Below, in pieces: positions 8,553 to 17,771 of a stretch of 37,741 nucleotides of DNA. The position numbers and the translations under genes are program-made. Within the stretch, counting starts at the first letter, position 1. Each line of letters opens with the position of its first letter. Under the pieces are notes generated by a model. It had not been told where the DNA came from. It saw only the letters and a program-made list of their open reading frames with translations, and ran no database searches. Source of the stretch: Flavobacterium sp. UBA5153 (GTDB taxonomy: Bacteria; Bacteroidota; Bacteroidia; Flavobacteriales; Flavobacteriaceae); contig DHXP01000003.1 in assembly GCA_002413745.1 (NCBI GenBank), forward strand, positions 1 to 37,741, in the 5' to 3' direction.

Positions 8553-9881
8553 TTAATAATGAAAATGTTTACTTTCTTCAATAAACGGGTTTCTTTTTGG
8601 CAACAATGGAACCTTTGTTAATGCTGTGAAAACAACATAAATAAATAATCCAAGGAAGAAAAGAATGGATGCAATTTCTGAAACTCCGATAAACCATTTG
8701 TCTCCTACTGTACCGGGCATAATCATATTAAAGAAATCAATATAATGTCCAAATAATATAACAACACCTGCCATTACTAGTATCCAAGTAATTCTTTTGA
8801 AATCTGTATTAATTAAAATCAAAATTGGAAACAAGAAGTTCAAGGCAACGGCTCCAAAGAACGGAAGGTTATAAAGCTGGATTCTTGTTACGAAATAAGT
8901 CACCTCTTCCGGAATATCTGCATACCAAATCAACATAAATTGTGAAAACCATAAGTAGGCCCAAAAAACACTAAAACCAAACATGAATTTTGCTAAATCG
9001 TGGATATGGCTTGTGTTTACATGTTCTAAATATCCTTTGGATTTTAGGTATAAAGTAACCAGTGCAATTGTTGTAATTCCACTTACAAAGAAACTGGCAA
9101 AAACATACCATCCAAATAAAGTACTAGACCAATGTGGATCGATTGACATAATCCAGTCCCAAGACATAATAGATTCTGAAACGATAAAGAACACCAAGAA
9201 TCCAGCTGTCATTTTGAAATTCTTTTTGTAGAAACTGTCATCATTTGCTTCATCTTGCGCCAAACAATTTTTTCTGGAAAAATATCTATAAAGATTCCAT
9301 ACAATCAAAAATATTGAAGCCCTTACAATCCAAAAAGGAAAGTTCAAATATCCCGTTTTATTTGCTATAACTTTATCGTGTGCCACAACATTTGGATCTA
9401 ACCAAATAAAGATGTTGCTGAAATGTAAACCACAAAGAACTAAAATTACAAAGAAAATTACTGAACCTACAGGCAAATAAGCCGTTATTCCCTGCATAAC
9501 CCTAAACAAAACTGGAGACCAGCCCGCTTGAGCAACTTGTTGAATGGCATAAAAAACCAAAACACCAAGCGATATTAACATAAAGAAAATACAAGCAACG
9601 TATAATGCAGCCCATGGTTTATTTTGCAATTGACTCAAAACATGTTCTAAATGCGCTTTGTGTTCCGAATCTGCATTTACTTTGTTTTCTCTAGCTACAG
9701 CATGTGCTTCATTGGAAGAATTTGAAACTTCATTATGACTTCCATGGGCATCAGAAGCAAGAATTGCCTCAACTTCCTGAATATCTTTGGGTGCAGATAA
9801 AAAACCATATCCAATTCCTAAAAGACCAACGGCCATTAAGATTAGGGAAAATGTTTTTAATTTACTTGAAAATGTATACAT
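8553..9881 (-). CDS. actF: Alternative complex III subunit ActF (NrfD-like quinone-binding membrane subunit 2)
   Basis: The 442-residue polytopic membrane protein has about ten hydrophobic helices and a polar His/Glu/Ser-rich loop (about residues 35-75) after the first helix. ActF is a shorter homologue of ActC in the menaquinol:cytochrome c oxidoreductase called alternative complex III, where it helps form the membrane arm. Charged or aromatic conserved stretches such as SWDWIMSIDPHWSSTLFGWY and FSVFWAYLWFSQFMLIWYADIP are typical of the family. It is the sixth act gene, between actE and ctaC, in the usual ActABCDEF order. Confidence 0.93.
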   Translation of the reverse strand: MYTFSSKLKTFSLILMAVGLLGIGYGFLSAPKDIQEVEAILASDAHGSHNEVSNSSNEAHAVARENKVNADSEHKAHLEHVLSQLQNKPWAALYVACIFFMLISLGVLVFYAIQQVAQAGWSPVLFRVMQGITAYLPVGSVIFFVILVLCGLHFSNIFIWLDPNVVAHDKVIANKTGYLNFPFWIVRASIFLIVWNLYRYFSRKNCLAQDEANDDSFYKKNFKMTAGFLVFFIVSESIMSWDWIMSIDPHWSSTLFGWYVFASFFVSGITTIALVTLYLKSKGYLEHVNTSHIHDLAKFMFGFSVFWAYLWFSQFMLIWYADIPEEVTYFVTRIQLYNLPFFGAVALNFLFPILILINTDFKRITWILVMAGVVILFGHYIDFFNMIMPGTVGDKWFIGVSEIASILFFLGLFIYVVFTALTKVPLLPKRNPFIEESKHFHY

Positions 9882-9908
9882 ATCTATTACGATGAGTTTG
9901 TTCTACAA

Positions 9909-10460
9909 TTATAATTTACTTTTTAGTTCCACCACATAGGCCGCAACTAACCAACGTTCCTTTTTACTCAATTGATTGGCGTGTGAACCCATTAAATTAA
10001 GACCATACGTTTCAACATGAAAAATACTGCCTTCGTTTATTACCCTGTCCTTGTAATTAGGAACACCCAAGAATTTTCCTTGGGTAACCAGTTTCCCTTG
10101 TCCGTTTCCGGCAACTCCATGACAAATGGCACAATAAATTCCGAAAAGTTCTTTTCCTTTATCCTTGTCTTTTTGAGAAAGCTCTCCAAGAGGTGATTTC
10201 AAATTTGCTGCCTTAACTGCAATTAATGCTTCAGGCGTATTAGGATATTCATAAGGTTCAAATCCCCTGTTTATGGTTCCTTCAACCGGAAGTTGTCCTT
10301 CTTTGCCATTCTTGAAAGCACTCGATTCAGAGTAAGTATTATAACTCACCGGCTCATACATATTAGGCATATATTGATAATTTGGTTTCGAATTATCGTG
10401 ACAAGACGAAACTAAAATAGTAATACCTACTAAAAGTGTTATTTTATATACGCTTTTCAT
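9909..10460 (-). CDS. actE: Alternative complex III subunit ActE, monoheme cytochrome c lipoprotein
   Basis: I chose the ATG at 10460 (183 residues, MKSVYKITLLVGITILVSSC), which gives a compact lipoprotein signal with lipobox LVSSC. An upstream in-frame ATG at 10481 would add seven residues and overlap actD. One heme-binding motif, CAICHG, lies near the middle, and a distal Met (NLMGSHA) is a candidate axial ligand. ActE is the single-heme subunit of alternative complex III and is expected on the periplasmic face, where it can hand electrons to the oxidase. Confidence 0.92.
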   Translation of the reverse strand: MKSVYKITLLVGITILVSSCHDNSKPNYQYMPNMYEPVSYNTYSESSAFKNGKEGQLPVEGTINRGFEPYEYPNTPEALIAVKAANLKSPLGELSQKDKDKGKELFGIYCAICHGVAGNGQGKLVTQGKFLGVPNYKDRVINEGSIFHVETYGLNLMGSHANQLSKKERWLVAAYVVELKSKL

Positions 10461-10467
10461 ATCCCTA

Positions 10468-10992
10468 TTAATGCTTTTCAATTACTTTTACTTCTACTGC
10501 TCCTGTATTTTCGAAAAATGCAACAAGTTCTTTTTCGTTATTGTTTACTGCAACTTCCATCAAGAAATGGTCATCCGTTGTACGCACATCTGGATTTTCT
10601 GCTTGTTTAAAAGGCCATAGCTTACTTCTCATATAAAAAGTAATAACCATTAAGTGTGCTGCAAAAAACACGGTTTCTTCAAACATAATAGGCACAAAAG
10701 AAGGCATATTTTGAATATAACTAAAACTTGGTTTACCACCGATGTCTTGTGGCCAATCTTGAATCATTATATAATCCACCATCCAAGTTCCAAAAGCCAA
10801 ACCACACAAACCGTAAATAAAAGAGGCAATAGCTAATCTTGTAGGTGCAAGTCCCATTGCTTTATCCAATCCGTGAACCGGAAATGGAGTAAAGACTTCT
10901 TCAATATGATGATGTGCTGCGCGAGTTTTCTTAACGGCATCCATCAATATATCATCGTCATTATAAATGGCGTATATTACTTTATTACTCAT
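10468..10992 (-). CDS. actD: Alternative complex III subunit ActD (DUF3341)
   Basis: The 174-residue membrane protein has a soluble N-terminal domain (about 1-55, including HHHIEEVFTPFPVHGLDKAMGL) and two hydrophobic helices (about 57-80 and 100-122). It is the DUF3341 subunit that packs against the ActC/ActF membrane arm. The start overlaps the actC stop by eight bases (ATGAGTAA), so the two are likely translationally coupled. Its stop lies seven bases before the preferred actE start. Confidence 0.93.
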   Translation of the reverse strand: MSNKVIYAIYNDDDILMDAVKKTRAAHHHIEEVFTPFPVHGLDKAMGLAPTRLAIASFIYGLCGLAFGTWMVDYIMIQDWPQDIGGKPSFSYIQNMPSFVPIMFEETVFFAAHLMVITFYMRSKLWPFKQAENPDVRTTDDHFLMEVAVNNNEKELVAFFENTGAVEVKVIEKH

Positions 10993-12388
10993 GATGTGAA
11001 TCTTTATTTGCTGCTCTTGCTTTTATAAAATTATCTCCTGTTGATTTCAATATTGTTTTTACTTCAGCCTGCGCTATTACAGGGAACGTTCTGGCATACA
11101 ACAAGAACAATACAAAGAAGAACCCAATAGTGCCAATGAAGATTCCGATATCAACAAATGTTGGTGAGAACATTGTCCATGATGAAGGAAGGTAATCTCT
11201 GTGTAACGAAGTTACGATAATTACGAACCTTTCAAACCACATTCCAATATTTACGACAATGGAGATTATGAAAGAGAACATTATACTTGTTCTTAATTTT
11301 TTGAACCACATAAATTGCGGAGAAAAAACGTTGCAAGTCATCATTGACCAATACGCCCACCAGTAAGGTCCGGTTGCTCTATTCAAGAAAGCATATTGTT
11401 CGTATTCTACTCCTGAATACCATGCGATAAAAAGTTCAGTGATATAAGCAACACCCACGATAGAACCTGTAATCATAATTACAATATTCATCAATTCGAT
11501 GTGTTGAATAGTGATATAAGCTTCTAGATTCGATACTTTTCTCATAATAATAAGCAAGGTATTAACCATTGCAAATCCAGAAAAAACGGCTCCTGCAACA
11601 AAGTAAGGAGGAAAAATCGTGGTATGCCAACCAGGAATTACCGAAGTGGCAAAGTCCATAGATACAATGGTGTGAACAGAAAGTACCAGTGGCGTTGCTA
11701 AACCTGCAAGTACCAAGGAAACTTCCTCAAAACGTTGCCAATCCTTAGCTCTACCGCTCCAACCAAAACTTAATATAGAATAAATTTTCTTGTTGAAAGG
11801 AGTTATCGCTCTATCTCTAAGCATTGCAAAATCGGGCAATAAACCAGTATACCAAAATACCAATGAAACCGAAAGATAGGTTGAAATTGCAAACACGTCC
11901 CAAAGTAATGGCGAGTTGAAATTTACCCAAAGTGAACCAAATTGATTCGGGATTGGTACCACCCAAAAAGCCAACCATGGACGACCCATGTGAATAATTG
12001 GAAATAAACCTGCTTGAATTACCGAGAAAATAGTCATAGCTTCCGCAGAACGGTTAATACCCATTCTCCATCTTTGACGGAACAATAAAAGTACCGCCGA
12101 AATTAATGTTCCAGCATGACCAATACCAACCCACCAAACGAAGTTAGTAATATCCCAAGCCCAACCAACTGTTTTGTTTAATCCCCAAGTTCCAATACCG
12201 GTAGAAACAGTGTAAATAATGCAGCCTAATCCCCAAAGGAATGCTGTCAATGCGATTGAGAATACAATCCACCACTGTTTGTTCGCTTTACCTTCGACAG
12301 GCGCAGCAACTTCTACTGTTACATCGTGATAAGATTTATCACCTATGATTAAAGGTTTTCTAATGGGTGCGTCGTATATATGAGACAT
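10985..12388 (-). CDS. actC: Alternative complex III subunit ActC (NrfD/PsrC family quinol-binding membrane protein)
   Basis: The 467-residue protein has about ten transmembrane helices and belongs to the NrfD family. The conserved stretches HAGTLISAVLLLFRQRWRMG, GRPWLAF and PYWWAYWSMMTCNVFSPQ fit ActC. It forms the main menaquinol-binding site of alternative complex III and anchors the iron-sulfur subunit ActB. Spacing to actB is 26 bases upstream, and it overlaps actD by eight bases downstream. Confidence 0.95.
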   Translation of the reverse strand: MSHIYDAPIRKPLIIGDKSYHDVTVEVAAPVEGKANKQWWIVFSIALTAFLWGLGCIIYTVSTGIGTWGLNKTVGWAWDITNFVWWVGIGHAGTLISAVLLLFRQRWRMGINRSAEAMTIFSVIQAGLFPIIHMGRPWLAFWVVPIPNQFGSLWVNFNSPLLWDVFAISTYLSVSLVFWYTGLLPDFAMLRDRAITPFNKKIYSILSFGWSGRAKDWQRFEEVSLVLAGLATPLVLSVHTIVSMDFATSVIPGWHTTIFPPYFVAGAVFSGFAMVNTLLIIMRKVSNLEAYITIQHIELMNIVIMITGSIVGVAYITELFIAWYSGVEYEQYAFLNRATGPYWWAYWSMMTCNVFSPQFMWFKKLRTSIMFSFIISIVVNIGMWFERFVIIVTSLHRDYLPSSWTMFSPTFVDIGIFIGTIGFFFVLFLLYARTFPVIAQAEVKTILKSTGDNFIKARAANKDSHHE

Positions 12389-12414
12389 AATCCTTTAAAT
12401 TGATTTTAAATTTA

Positions 12415-15400
12415 TTAAGTGTTTCTAACTTTAACGTGATAGAATACATTTGGTTTTGTTCCAACGTGCTCTAACAAATGATACATTCTTTCCTCTTCTA
12501 CCAACTTGGCAACTTTACTTTCTTTGTCGTTTACATCCCCAAAAATCATTGCTCCGGTAGTACAAGCACTTGAACAAGCCGTTTGGAATTCTCCGTCAAC
12601 AACTTCTCTTCCTTCGTTTTTGGCTGCCAAAATAGTTGCTTGTGTTTTTTGAATACACATAGAACATTTTTCCATAACCCCACGTGAACGAACAGCTACA
12701 TCTGGATTTAACACCATACGACCCAAATCATCATTCATGTGGAAATCAAATTCTTTATTTTGACTGTATAAGAACCAGTTGAAACGACGTACTTTATACG
12801 GACAGTTATTGGCACAGTAACGAGTTCCAACACATCGGTTATACGCCATCATATTTTGACCTTGACGACTATGTGAGGTTGCCGCAACTGGACAAACAGT
12901 TTCGCAAGGTGCGTGATTACAGTGCTGACACATCACGGGTTGAAAAGCTACTTGGGGATTATCCGAAGGGCTTTCCATTTCTCTAAATGTTGATAGCGAA
13001 CTTGACAAACCGGCAATATTGTCTTTTCTTTCGTCATCTCCCGCAAAAGTTTCCTCAGAAGAATAATATCTGTCAATACGCAACCAGTGCATATCACGAC
13101 TTCTTCTAATTTCAGATTTTCCAACTACAGGAACGTTGTTTTCGGCGTGGCAGGCAATAACGCAAGATCCACAACCTGTACAAGCATTCAAATCAATTGA
13201 AAGATTAAAATGATGCCCTACTGAACGATCAAATGAATCCCATAAATCTACCGTTGTTGCTTTAACTTCTTTATGATCCAATGAAACCATTGGTTGCTCG
13301 TTCCAAACTTCTGCATCTTTGGTATTGAATATTTCTAAAGTAGTTTCTTTAATAATATCGCCTCTTCCCATCAACGTTTTTTGACCTTGAACACAAGCAA
13401 ACTCGTGTTCTCCGGCAGCTTTTGTCAATGTAACTGATTGTACATTATTGAAACCTTTATATAATGAGTAAGCATTTAAACCTACTTGCATTTCTTCTTT
13501 TAATGCTACTTTTTTACCATAACCCAAAGCTAAACCAACAGTACCAACAGCTTGTCCTGGCTGAACAATTACCGGTATGTTTTCTAATTTAAGACCATCG
13601 GCTGTTGTAATGGTAGCATAGCTTCCGTTCAAACCTCCATTAGCAACAATTTCATTAGACATTGCCAAAAGTTTGGCATCGGCATTCGAAACGGTAACAT
13701 AATTATCCCAAGAAACTCTCGTGATTGGATCTGGTAATTCTTGCAACCAAGGATTATTCGCTTGTTGTCCGTCGCCTAAACCAGTTTTTGTATATAAAAC
13801 CAATTCGAAACTTGGAGTCACTTTTGATTGTGCCAAAGCATTTGCCGCAGCAGCATAATCTGCTGAACCTGCAGAAACGGATGGTATTGTTCCAACAAAA
13901 ATACCGTCATGCAATACTTGATTCCAAGTAGAACCCGTAATTATTGACGCTGAACTTGCTTTTAAATAATCATAATAGGTTCCCACGGCACCATTCAAAG
14001 ACAACAATACCTCTTGAAATTGTTTGGTGTTGAACAAAGGACGAATAGTAGGTTGAGTCAAACCATAAGTTCCTTTTGTAATGCTTACATCGCCCCAAGA
14101 TTCTAAATAGTGAGGGACTGCAGCAGCTATAGTCGTTATTGAAGCGGTTTCGTCTTCTCTCAAAGAAAATGAAGCCGAAAGACTTACTTTTTTCAATCCT
14201 TCAACAAAATCATTTGAATTTGGTAAAGTATAAACTGGATTAACGCCGCTCATAATCAAGGTATGAACGCTTCCTGCTTTCATATCATTAACTAATTGAG
14301 CCACTTTTTCGCTAGATCCTTTTCTGATTTGTCTCGTTCCAATAGTTGAAAAAGCTTCACTTGCCAATGCTTGGTTGATGGCCAAAACTAACAATTGTGC
14401 ATTTTTATCTTGGATTCCAGAAACTAAAACTCCTTTGCTTCCGGCAGCTTTCAATTGTTGGGCGGCTTTGGCAACTTCTGTTTTAAATTTTGCGTCTAAA
14501 GTTACTGGAACCGAAGCTCCAACAACTACATTATATATATGTACTAATGCTTGCTTTTGATTTGCGGTTGACATTGCCAAACGTTTATCGGCAGCTGCAC
14601 CGGACAAAGTCATATTCGCTTCCAATTGGAAATGGCGCGACATTTTTCCATTTTTAGGAATTCTGCCTTGAGCATATCCTGTATCATAACTTCCACCTTG
14701 CCAATCTCCAAGGAAATCCGCACCAACAGAAACAATCAACGAAGCTTTTGAAAAATCGTAGTCAACCAAAGCTCTTTCGCCGTAAACAGTTTCAAATGCA
14801 TCTAAGGCTTCTGATGAAGAAACAGCGTCATAAATAACGTGTTTTGCATTTGGATTATTGACAATAAATTCGGCTATCAACTTTTCAGTCGACGGACTTG
14901 CCAATGTATTCGTCAATAAAACAACTTGACCTCCTTTTGCTTTGGCCTCAGCCAAGCTTGATTTTATTTTTGAATCAACATCAATCCAAGTAGCGTTTTT
15001 ACCAGCAATTTTTGGCTCTTTCAAACGCATATTATCATATAATGACAATATCGATGCGTGGATTCTGGCGTTTGCCGAGAATTTTGCACCAGGCATAGTA
15101 TTATTATCTATTTTAATAGGACGCCCTTCACGAGTTTTCACTAAAAGATTAGCAAAATCAAAACCATCAAAAACGGAAGTTGCATAAAAATCAGCAATTC
15201 CAGGGATGATTTGTTCTGGTTGTACTACGTAAGGTATCGACATATGTACGGGGCCTTCGCAGGCTGCAAGTGTGGCTGCCGCTGTGGTAAACCCAACGTA
15301 CTTTAAAAAATCGCGACGTGTTGTTGATGAAAATGATGGAGCATCACTGTTTCCTAAAAACGTATCAGTAGGAATTTCTTCAACAAATTCGTTATTTTTA

Positions 15401-15471
15401 AGCGCCTCAACAATAGAACTATTTTCGTCTAGTTCTTCAACACTTTTCCAGTATTTTTTGTTTGATGACAT
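12415..15471 (-). CDS. actB: Alternative complex III subunit ActB (molybdopterin-oxidoreductase-like plus iron-sulfur domain)
   Basis: The 1018-residue fusion has an unusual Tat-type region (TRRDFLKYVGFTTAAATLAAC, RR at 52-53) ending in a possible lipobox Cys at 71. The large middle part (about 80-680) resembles a molybdopterin oxidoreductase fold; in this family it is expected to lack the cofactor. The C-terminal part (about 755-990) is a four-cluster ferredoxin domain with CTGCGSCVIAC, CQHCNHAPCETVCP, CVGTRYCANNCP, CSMCIQK and CSSACTTGAMIFGD. These clusters carry electrons from the quinol site in ActC to the hemes of ActA. The gene follows actA by 36 bases. Confidence 0.96.
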   Translation of the reverse strand: MSSNKKYWKSVEELDENSSIVEALKNNEFVEEIPTDTFLGNSDAPSFSSTTRRDFLKYVGFTTAAATLAACEGPVHMSIPYVVQPEQIIPGIADFYATSVFDGFDFANLLVKTREGRPIKIDNNTMPGAKFSANARIHASILSLYDNMRLKEPKIAGKNATWIDVDSKIKSSLAEAKAKGGQVVLLTNTLASPSTEKLIAEFIVNNPNAKHVIYDAVSSSEALDAFETVYGERALVDYDFSKASLIVSVGADFLGDWQGGSYDTGYAQGRIPKNGKMSRHFQLEANMTLSGAAADKRLAMSTANQKQALVHIYNVVVGASVPVTLDAKFKTEVAKAAQQLKAAGSKGVLVSGIQDKNAQLLVLAINQALASEAFSTIGTRQIRKGSSEKVAQLVNDMKAGSVHTLIMSGVNPVYTLPNSNDFVEGLKKVSLSASFSLREDETASITTIAAAVPHYLESWGDVSITKGTYGLTQPTIRPLFNTKQFQEVLLSLNGAVGTYYDYLKASSASIITGSTWNQVLHDGIFVGTIPSVSAGSADYAAAANALAQSKVTPSFELVLYTKTGLGDGQQANNPWLQELPDPITRVSWDNYVTVSNADAKLLAMSNEIVANGGLNGSYATITTADGLKLENIPVIVQPGQAVGTVGLALGYGKKVALKEEMQVGLNAYSLYKGFNNVQSVTLTKAAGEHEFACVQGQKTLMGRGDIIKETTLEIFNTKDAEVWNEQPMVSLDHKEVKATTVDLWDSFDRSVGHHFNLSIDLNACTGCGSCVIACHAENNVPVVGKSEIRRSRDMHWLRIDRYYSSEETFAGDDERKDNIAGLSSSLSTFREMESPSDNPQVAFQPVMCQHCNHAPCETVCPVAATSHSRQGQNMMAYNRCVGTRYCANNCPYKVRRFNWFLYSQNKEFDFHMNDDLGRMVLNPDVAVRSRGVMEKCSMCIQKTQATILAAKNEGREVVDGEFQTACSSACTTGAMIFGDVNDKESKVAKLVEEERMYHLLEHVGTKPNVFYHVKVRNT

Positions 15472-15507
15472 ATTCTATATAAATATTAGCTTCTTAATTA
15501 TTATTTT

Positions 15508-16857
15508 TTAATAGTGGCATTTACCGCATTCCAACCCGCCCATTTGTGCTGCAGTCAGTTTGTCTACACCATATTTTTTGGAAAGTTGTTCGTGAATTTT
15601 GGTATAATAGTCATTGCCTTCCATTTTAACATTGGTTGTTCTGTGGCAAGTGATACACCAACCCATCGTCATTTTGGAGAATTGCTTTTGGACTTCAAAA
15701 GTTTGAACCGGACCGTGACAAGTTTGACAAGCAACTCCAGCAACAGTAACGTGTTGTGAGTGATTGAAATAAACAAAACTTTGCAAGTTATGAATACGAA
15801 CCCATTTTACCGGCTGTGTAATTCCCGTGTATTTTTGATTGGCTTTGTCCCAACCTACAGCTTTGTATAATTTGTTGATTTCAGCATCATAAAACGCTTT
15901 TGAATAATCTTTGGTAGCCGTTGTATCAGACACTTCAGAAATGTTTTTATGGCAATTCATACAAACATTCAACGAAGGAATTCCGGCAGTTTTACCAACG
16001 CGAGCAGCAGAGTGACAGTAATTACAGTTAATACCGTTGCTTCCGGCGTGAATTCTGTGAGAATAATGAATCGGCTGAACTGGCGAATAGTCTTGATCAA
16101 CCCCAACTTGCATCAAGTAACCGTATATAAAAAAGGCACTCGCCAACAATAAGAATATTGATGTAACCAACACTAAAAATTGATTTTTTGCAAAAGCTTT
16201 CCAGATTGAAATAGTTGGTTCTTTTGGAGCAACATTGATTCCATTTGCCGCAGCTACTTTTCTTAAAACATTGTTTACCAAAAACAACATTACAATAAGA
16301 ATCGCCATTACTAATGACAATGCACCCAGAATAACGTCATTTGAAATTCCTCCTCCAGCATTTGTTTCAGTTCCGGGAAGTTTTGCCCCAACAACTGGAG
16401 CAACAGCCGCTGCTTTTGGCTCTGAAGCATAAGCTACAACATTATCAATGTCAGCCTCCGACAGTTGCGGGAAAGGAGTCATTGGAATCTTGTTGTTTGC
16501 TTCAAAAACTTTTATGGCCGCAGCATCACCAGACTTAATTAAATCGCCACTATTGTGAACCCATTTGTAAAACCACGCTTTTTCATACTTAGCACCAATT
16601 CCTCTAAGGGCTGGTCCAGTTGCTTTAGCATCCAGCTTATGACATGCTGCACAATTGGTATTAAAAACTTCCTTCCCTTTTACAGGATCGCCACCCTGCG
16701 CAACAGCAGGAGCTGCAGTTGTCGTTGTAGCTGCCGGAGTTGCGGTTGCTGCCGGAGCTGCAACTTGTGCAATTGAAGTTAAGGATATTGTTAGCATTAA
16801 AGCTAAACTTAAATATAATTTCCTTGAAATCGAATTATGGTTACCCACCTTTTTCAT
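15508..16857 (-). CDS. actA: Alternative complex III subunit ActA, six-heme cytochrome c (monoheme + pentaheme fusion)
   Basis: I start at the ATG at 16857 (449 residues; MKKVGNHNSISRKLYLSLAL), because it opens a clean signal peptide. The open frame extends 38 codons upstream, but that extension is AT-rich, not signal-like, and runs over the promoter. After the signal and an Ala/Thr/Pro linker comes a small cytochrome c domain (CAACHK, C69-H73), then a transmembrane helix (about residues 175-195) and another (about 222-245). The C-terminal pentaheme domain has CNYCHS, CMNCHK, CQTCHG, CITCHR and CGKCHY. The N-terminal monoheme domain is an extra wire compared with a plain pentaheme ActA. It is the first gene of the eight-gene respiratory operon. 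Confidence 0.94.
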   Translation of the reverse strand: MKKVGNHNSISRKLYLSLALMLTISLTSIAQVAAPAATATPAATTTTAAPAVAQGGDPVKGKEVFNTNCAACHKLDAKATGPALRGIGAKYEKAWFYKWVHNSGDLIKSGDAAAIKVFEANNKIPMTPFPQLSEADIDNVVAYASEPKAAAVAPVVGAKLPGTETNAGGGISNDVILGALSLVMAILIVMLFLVNNVLRKVAAANGINVAPKEPTISIWKAFAKNQFLVLVTSIFLLLASAFFIYGYLMQVGVDQDYSPVQPIHYSHRIHAGSNGINCNYCHSAARVGKTAGIPSLNVCMNCHKNISEVSDTTATKDYSKAFYDAEINKLYKAVGWDKANQKYTGITQPVKWVRIHNLQSFVYFNHSQHVTVAGVACQTCHGPVQTFEVQKQFSKMTMGWCITCHRTTNVKMEGNDYYTKIHEQLSKKYGVDKLTAAQMGGLECGKCHY

Positions 16858-16942
16858 ATAATAGTAATTATCTACAATGTTGAATATGATTTTTTCCAAA
16901 TTTAAAATATGATAAAAATCACTTTTTCTTTTAAATATTCGA

Positions 16943-16973
16943 CAAAAATACACTTTAAGAACTATTCTCAAAA
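16943..16973 (-). promoter_or_regulatory. Promoter of the act-cta operon
   Basis: On the minus strand TTTTG (complement of 16969-16973) is followed after 18 bases by TATTTTTG (complement of 16943-16950). Both match the Bacteroidetes -33/-7 consensus. Predicted transcription starts about 80 bases before the actA ATG. Confidence 0.7.
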
Positions 16974-17047
16974 CCTTAAAATAGTCTTAAATATAATTTA
17001 TATCGATTCTAAATAGTATTGATAATTTAGAATTCCCCATTAAACAC

Positions 17048-17055
17048 TATTTTTG
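17048..17055 (+). promoter_or_regulatory. -7 promoter element of the SPOR-domain gene
   Basis: TATTTTTG exactly matches TAnnTTTG and lies 18 bases before the ATG at 17074. The -33 region is weak (TTTA at about 17026-17029). It also shows why the upstream in-frame TTG at 17053 is not the start: that codon lies inside the promoter. Confidence 0.5.
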
Positions 17056-17073
17056 CATAAAAACTATCACATT

Positions 17074-17463
17074 ATGAGAATTATAACAGCACGGAAATTC
17101 ATTTTCTCCTTCCTTATATTATATGTTTCCACTTCCTATGTAAGTGCGCAAAATCAAAAGATTACCATCAGTCAAGATCCCAGATTTGAACAATTGCTAA
17201 GCGAAAAGAGAAAAATCAACGCTTCACTTACCGTGAACGACTCCTATAAAATTCAGATCTATAATGGCGGCAGCGAAAACGCCAAAAAAACTTTAAACGA
17301 CTTCAAACAAAATTTTAGCGACATTGATGCCACGATTGTTTTCAACACACCCAATTATAAAGTATGGGTTGGGAATTTCAAGTCTCGTATCGAAGCCGAA
17401 CGTTATCTAATTGACATTAAAAAGAAGTACAACAATGTGCTTTTGATAAAACCGAGCAAATAA
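17074..17463 (+). CDS. Small secreted SPOR-domain protein
   Basis: The 129-residue protein has a signal peptide (MRIITARKFIFSFLILYVST..., cleavage after about residue 26, VSAQ) and a C-terminal SPOR-like domain (about 50-125: DSYKIQIYNGG ... NYKVWVGNFKSRIEAERYL ... NNVLLIKP). SPOR domains bind denuded peptidoglycan glycan strands, often at division sites. The gene is divergent from actA and shares the 216-base intergenic region with it. It has its own -7 element and a terminator shortly after the stop, so it is probably monocistronic. The specific cellular role is not known from sequence. Confidence 0.88.
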   Translation: MRIITARKFIFSFLILYVSTSYVSAQNQKITISQDPRFEQLLSEKRKINASLTVNDSYKIQIYNGGSENAKKTLNDFKQNFSDIDATIVFNTPNYKVWVGNFKSRIEAERYLIDIKKKYNNVLLIKPSK

Positions 17464-17501
17464 ATTTATCCATTATAATTTTAAGGCTTAAAACGAACAA
17501 A

Positions 17502-17534
17502 AAAGCAACTCGAATTGGGTTGCTTTCTTTTGTT
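17502..17534 (+). terminator. Terminator of the SPOR-domain gene
   Basis: AAAGCAAC (17502-17509) pairs with GTTGCTTT (17519-17526), followed by TCTTTTGTT. It lies 38 bases after the stop codon. Confidence 0.75.
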
Positions 17535-17563
17535 ACTTGACATTCTTTTGTCCTTGTTTATGG

Positions 17564-17584
17564 GCACAGAATGCAATTCTGCGC
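17564..17584. repeat. Short palindrome in the intergenic region
   Basis: GCACAGAAT (17564-17572) and ATTCTGCGC (17576-17584) form a 9-bp stem with one mismatch and a 3-base loop. No T-run follows. It sits between the SPOR terminator and the second copy of the intergenic repeat. Confidence 0.35.
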
Positions 17585-17620
17585 TATCCGTTTTTAAGTT
17601 CACTAAAGAGCTCAACAAGC

Positions 17621-17695
17621 TTGCCATTCCGACGAAGGAGGAATCTCATTTAGTTGCTCTCGCATGTTGAGATTTCTCGTGCCTCGGAATGACAA
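17621..17695. repeat. Intergenic palindromic repeat (REP/MITE-like), copy 2
   Basis: It begins TTGCCATTCCGACGAAGGAG and ends CCTCGGAATGACAA, with the central motif AGTTGCTCTCG and a following TTGAGATTT. It matches the copy at 4370-4446 at both ends and in the middle, but its right arm has several changes, so the palindrome is decayed. The rest of the 17464-17771 gap holds only the SPOR terminator and a short palindrome. Confidence 0.82.
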
Positions 17696-17771
17696 ATTGA
17701 GGTCATACCTATTCTGGAAAACAATCAAAGTTCTGAATGTATGTGAAAACATAAGCACTAATTGGTGTTTA

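Noticed and set aside
12415-15471. ActB as an active molybdenum oxidoreductase
   Set aside because: The gene is in an actABCDEF operon, whose ActB is known to have the fold without the cofactor, and no cofactor-ligand motif was identified.
16858-16971. 38-codon N-terminal extension of actA
   Set aside because: It would place promoter sequence inside the gene, and the signal peptide begins at the internal ATG at 16857.
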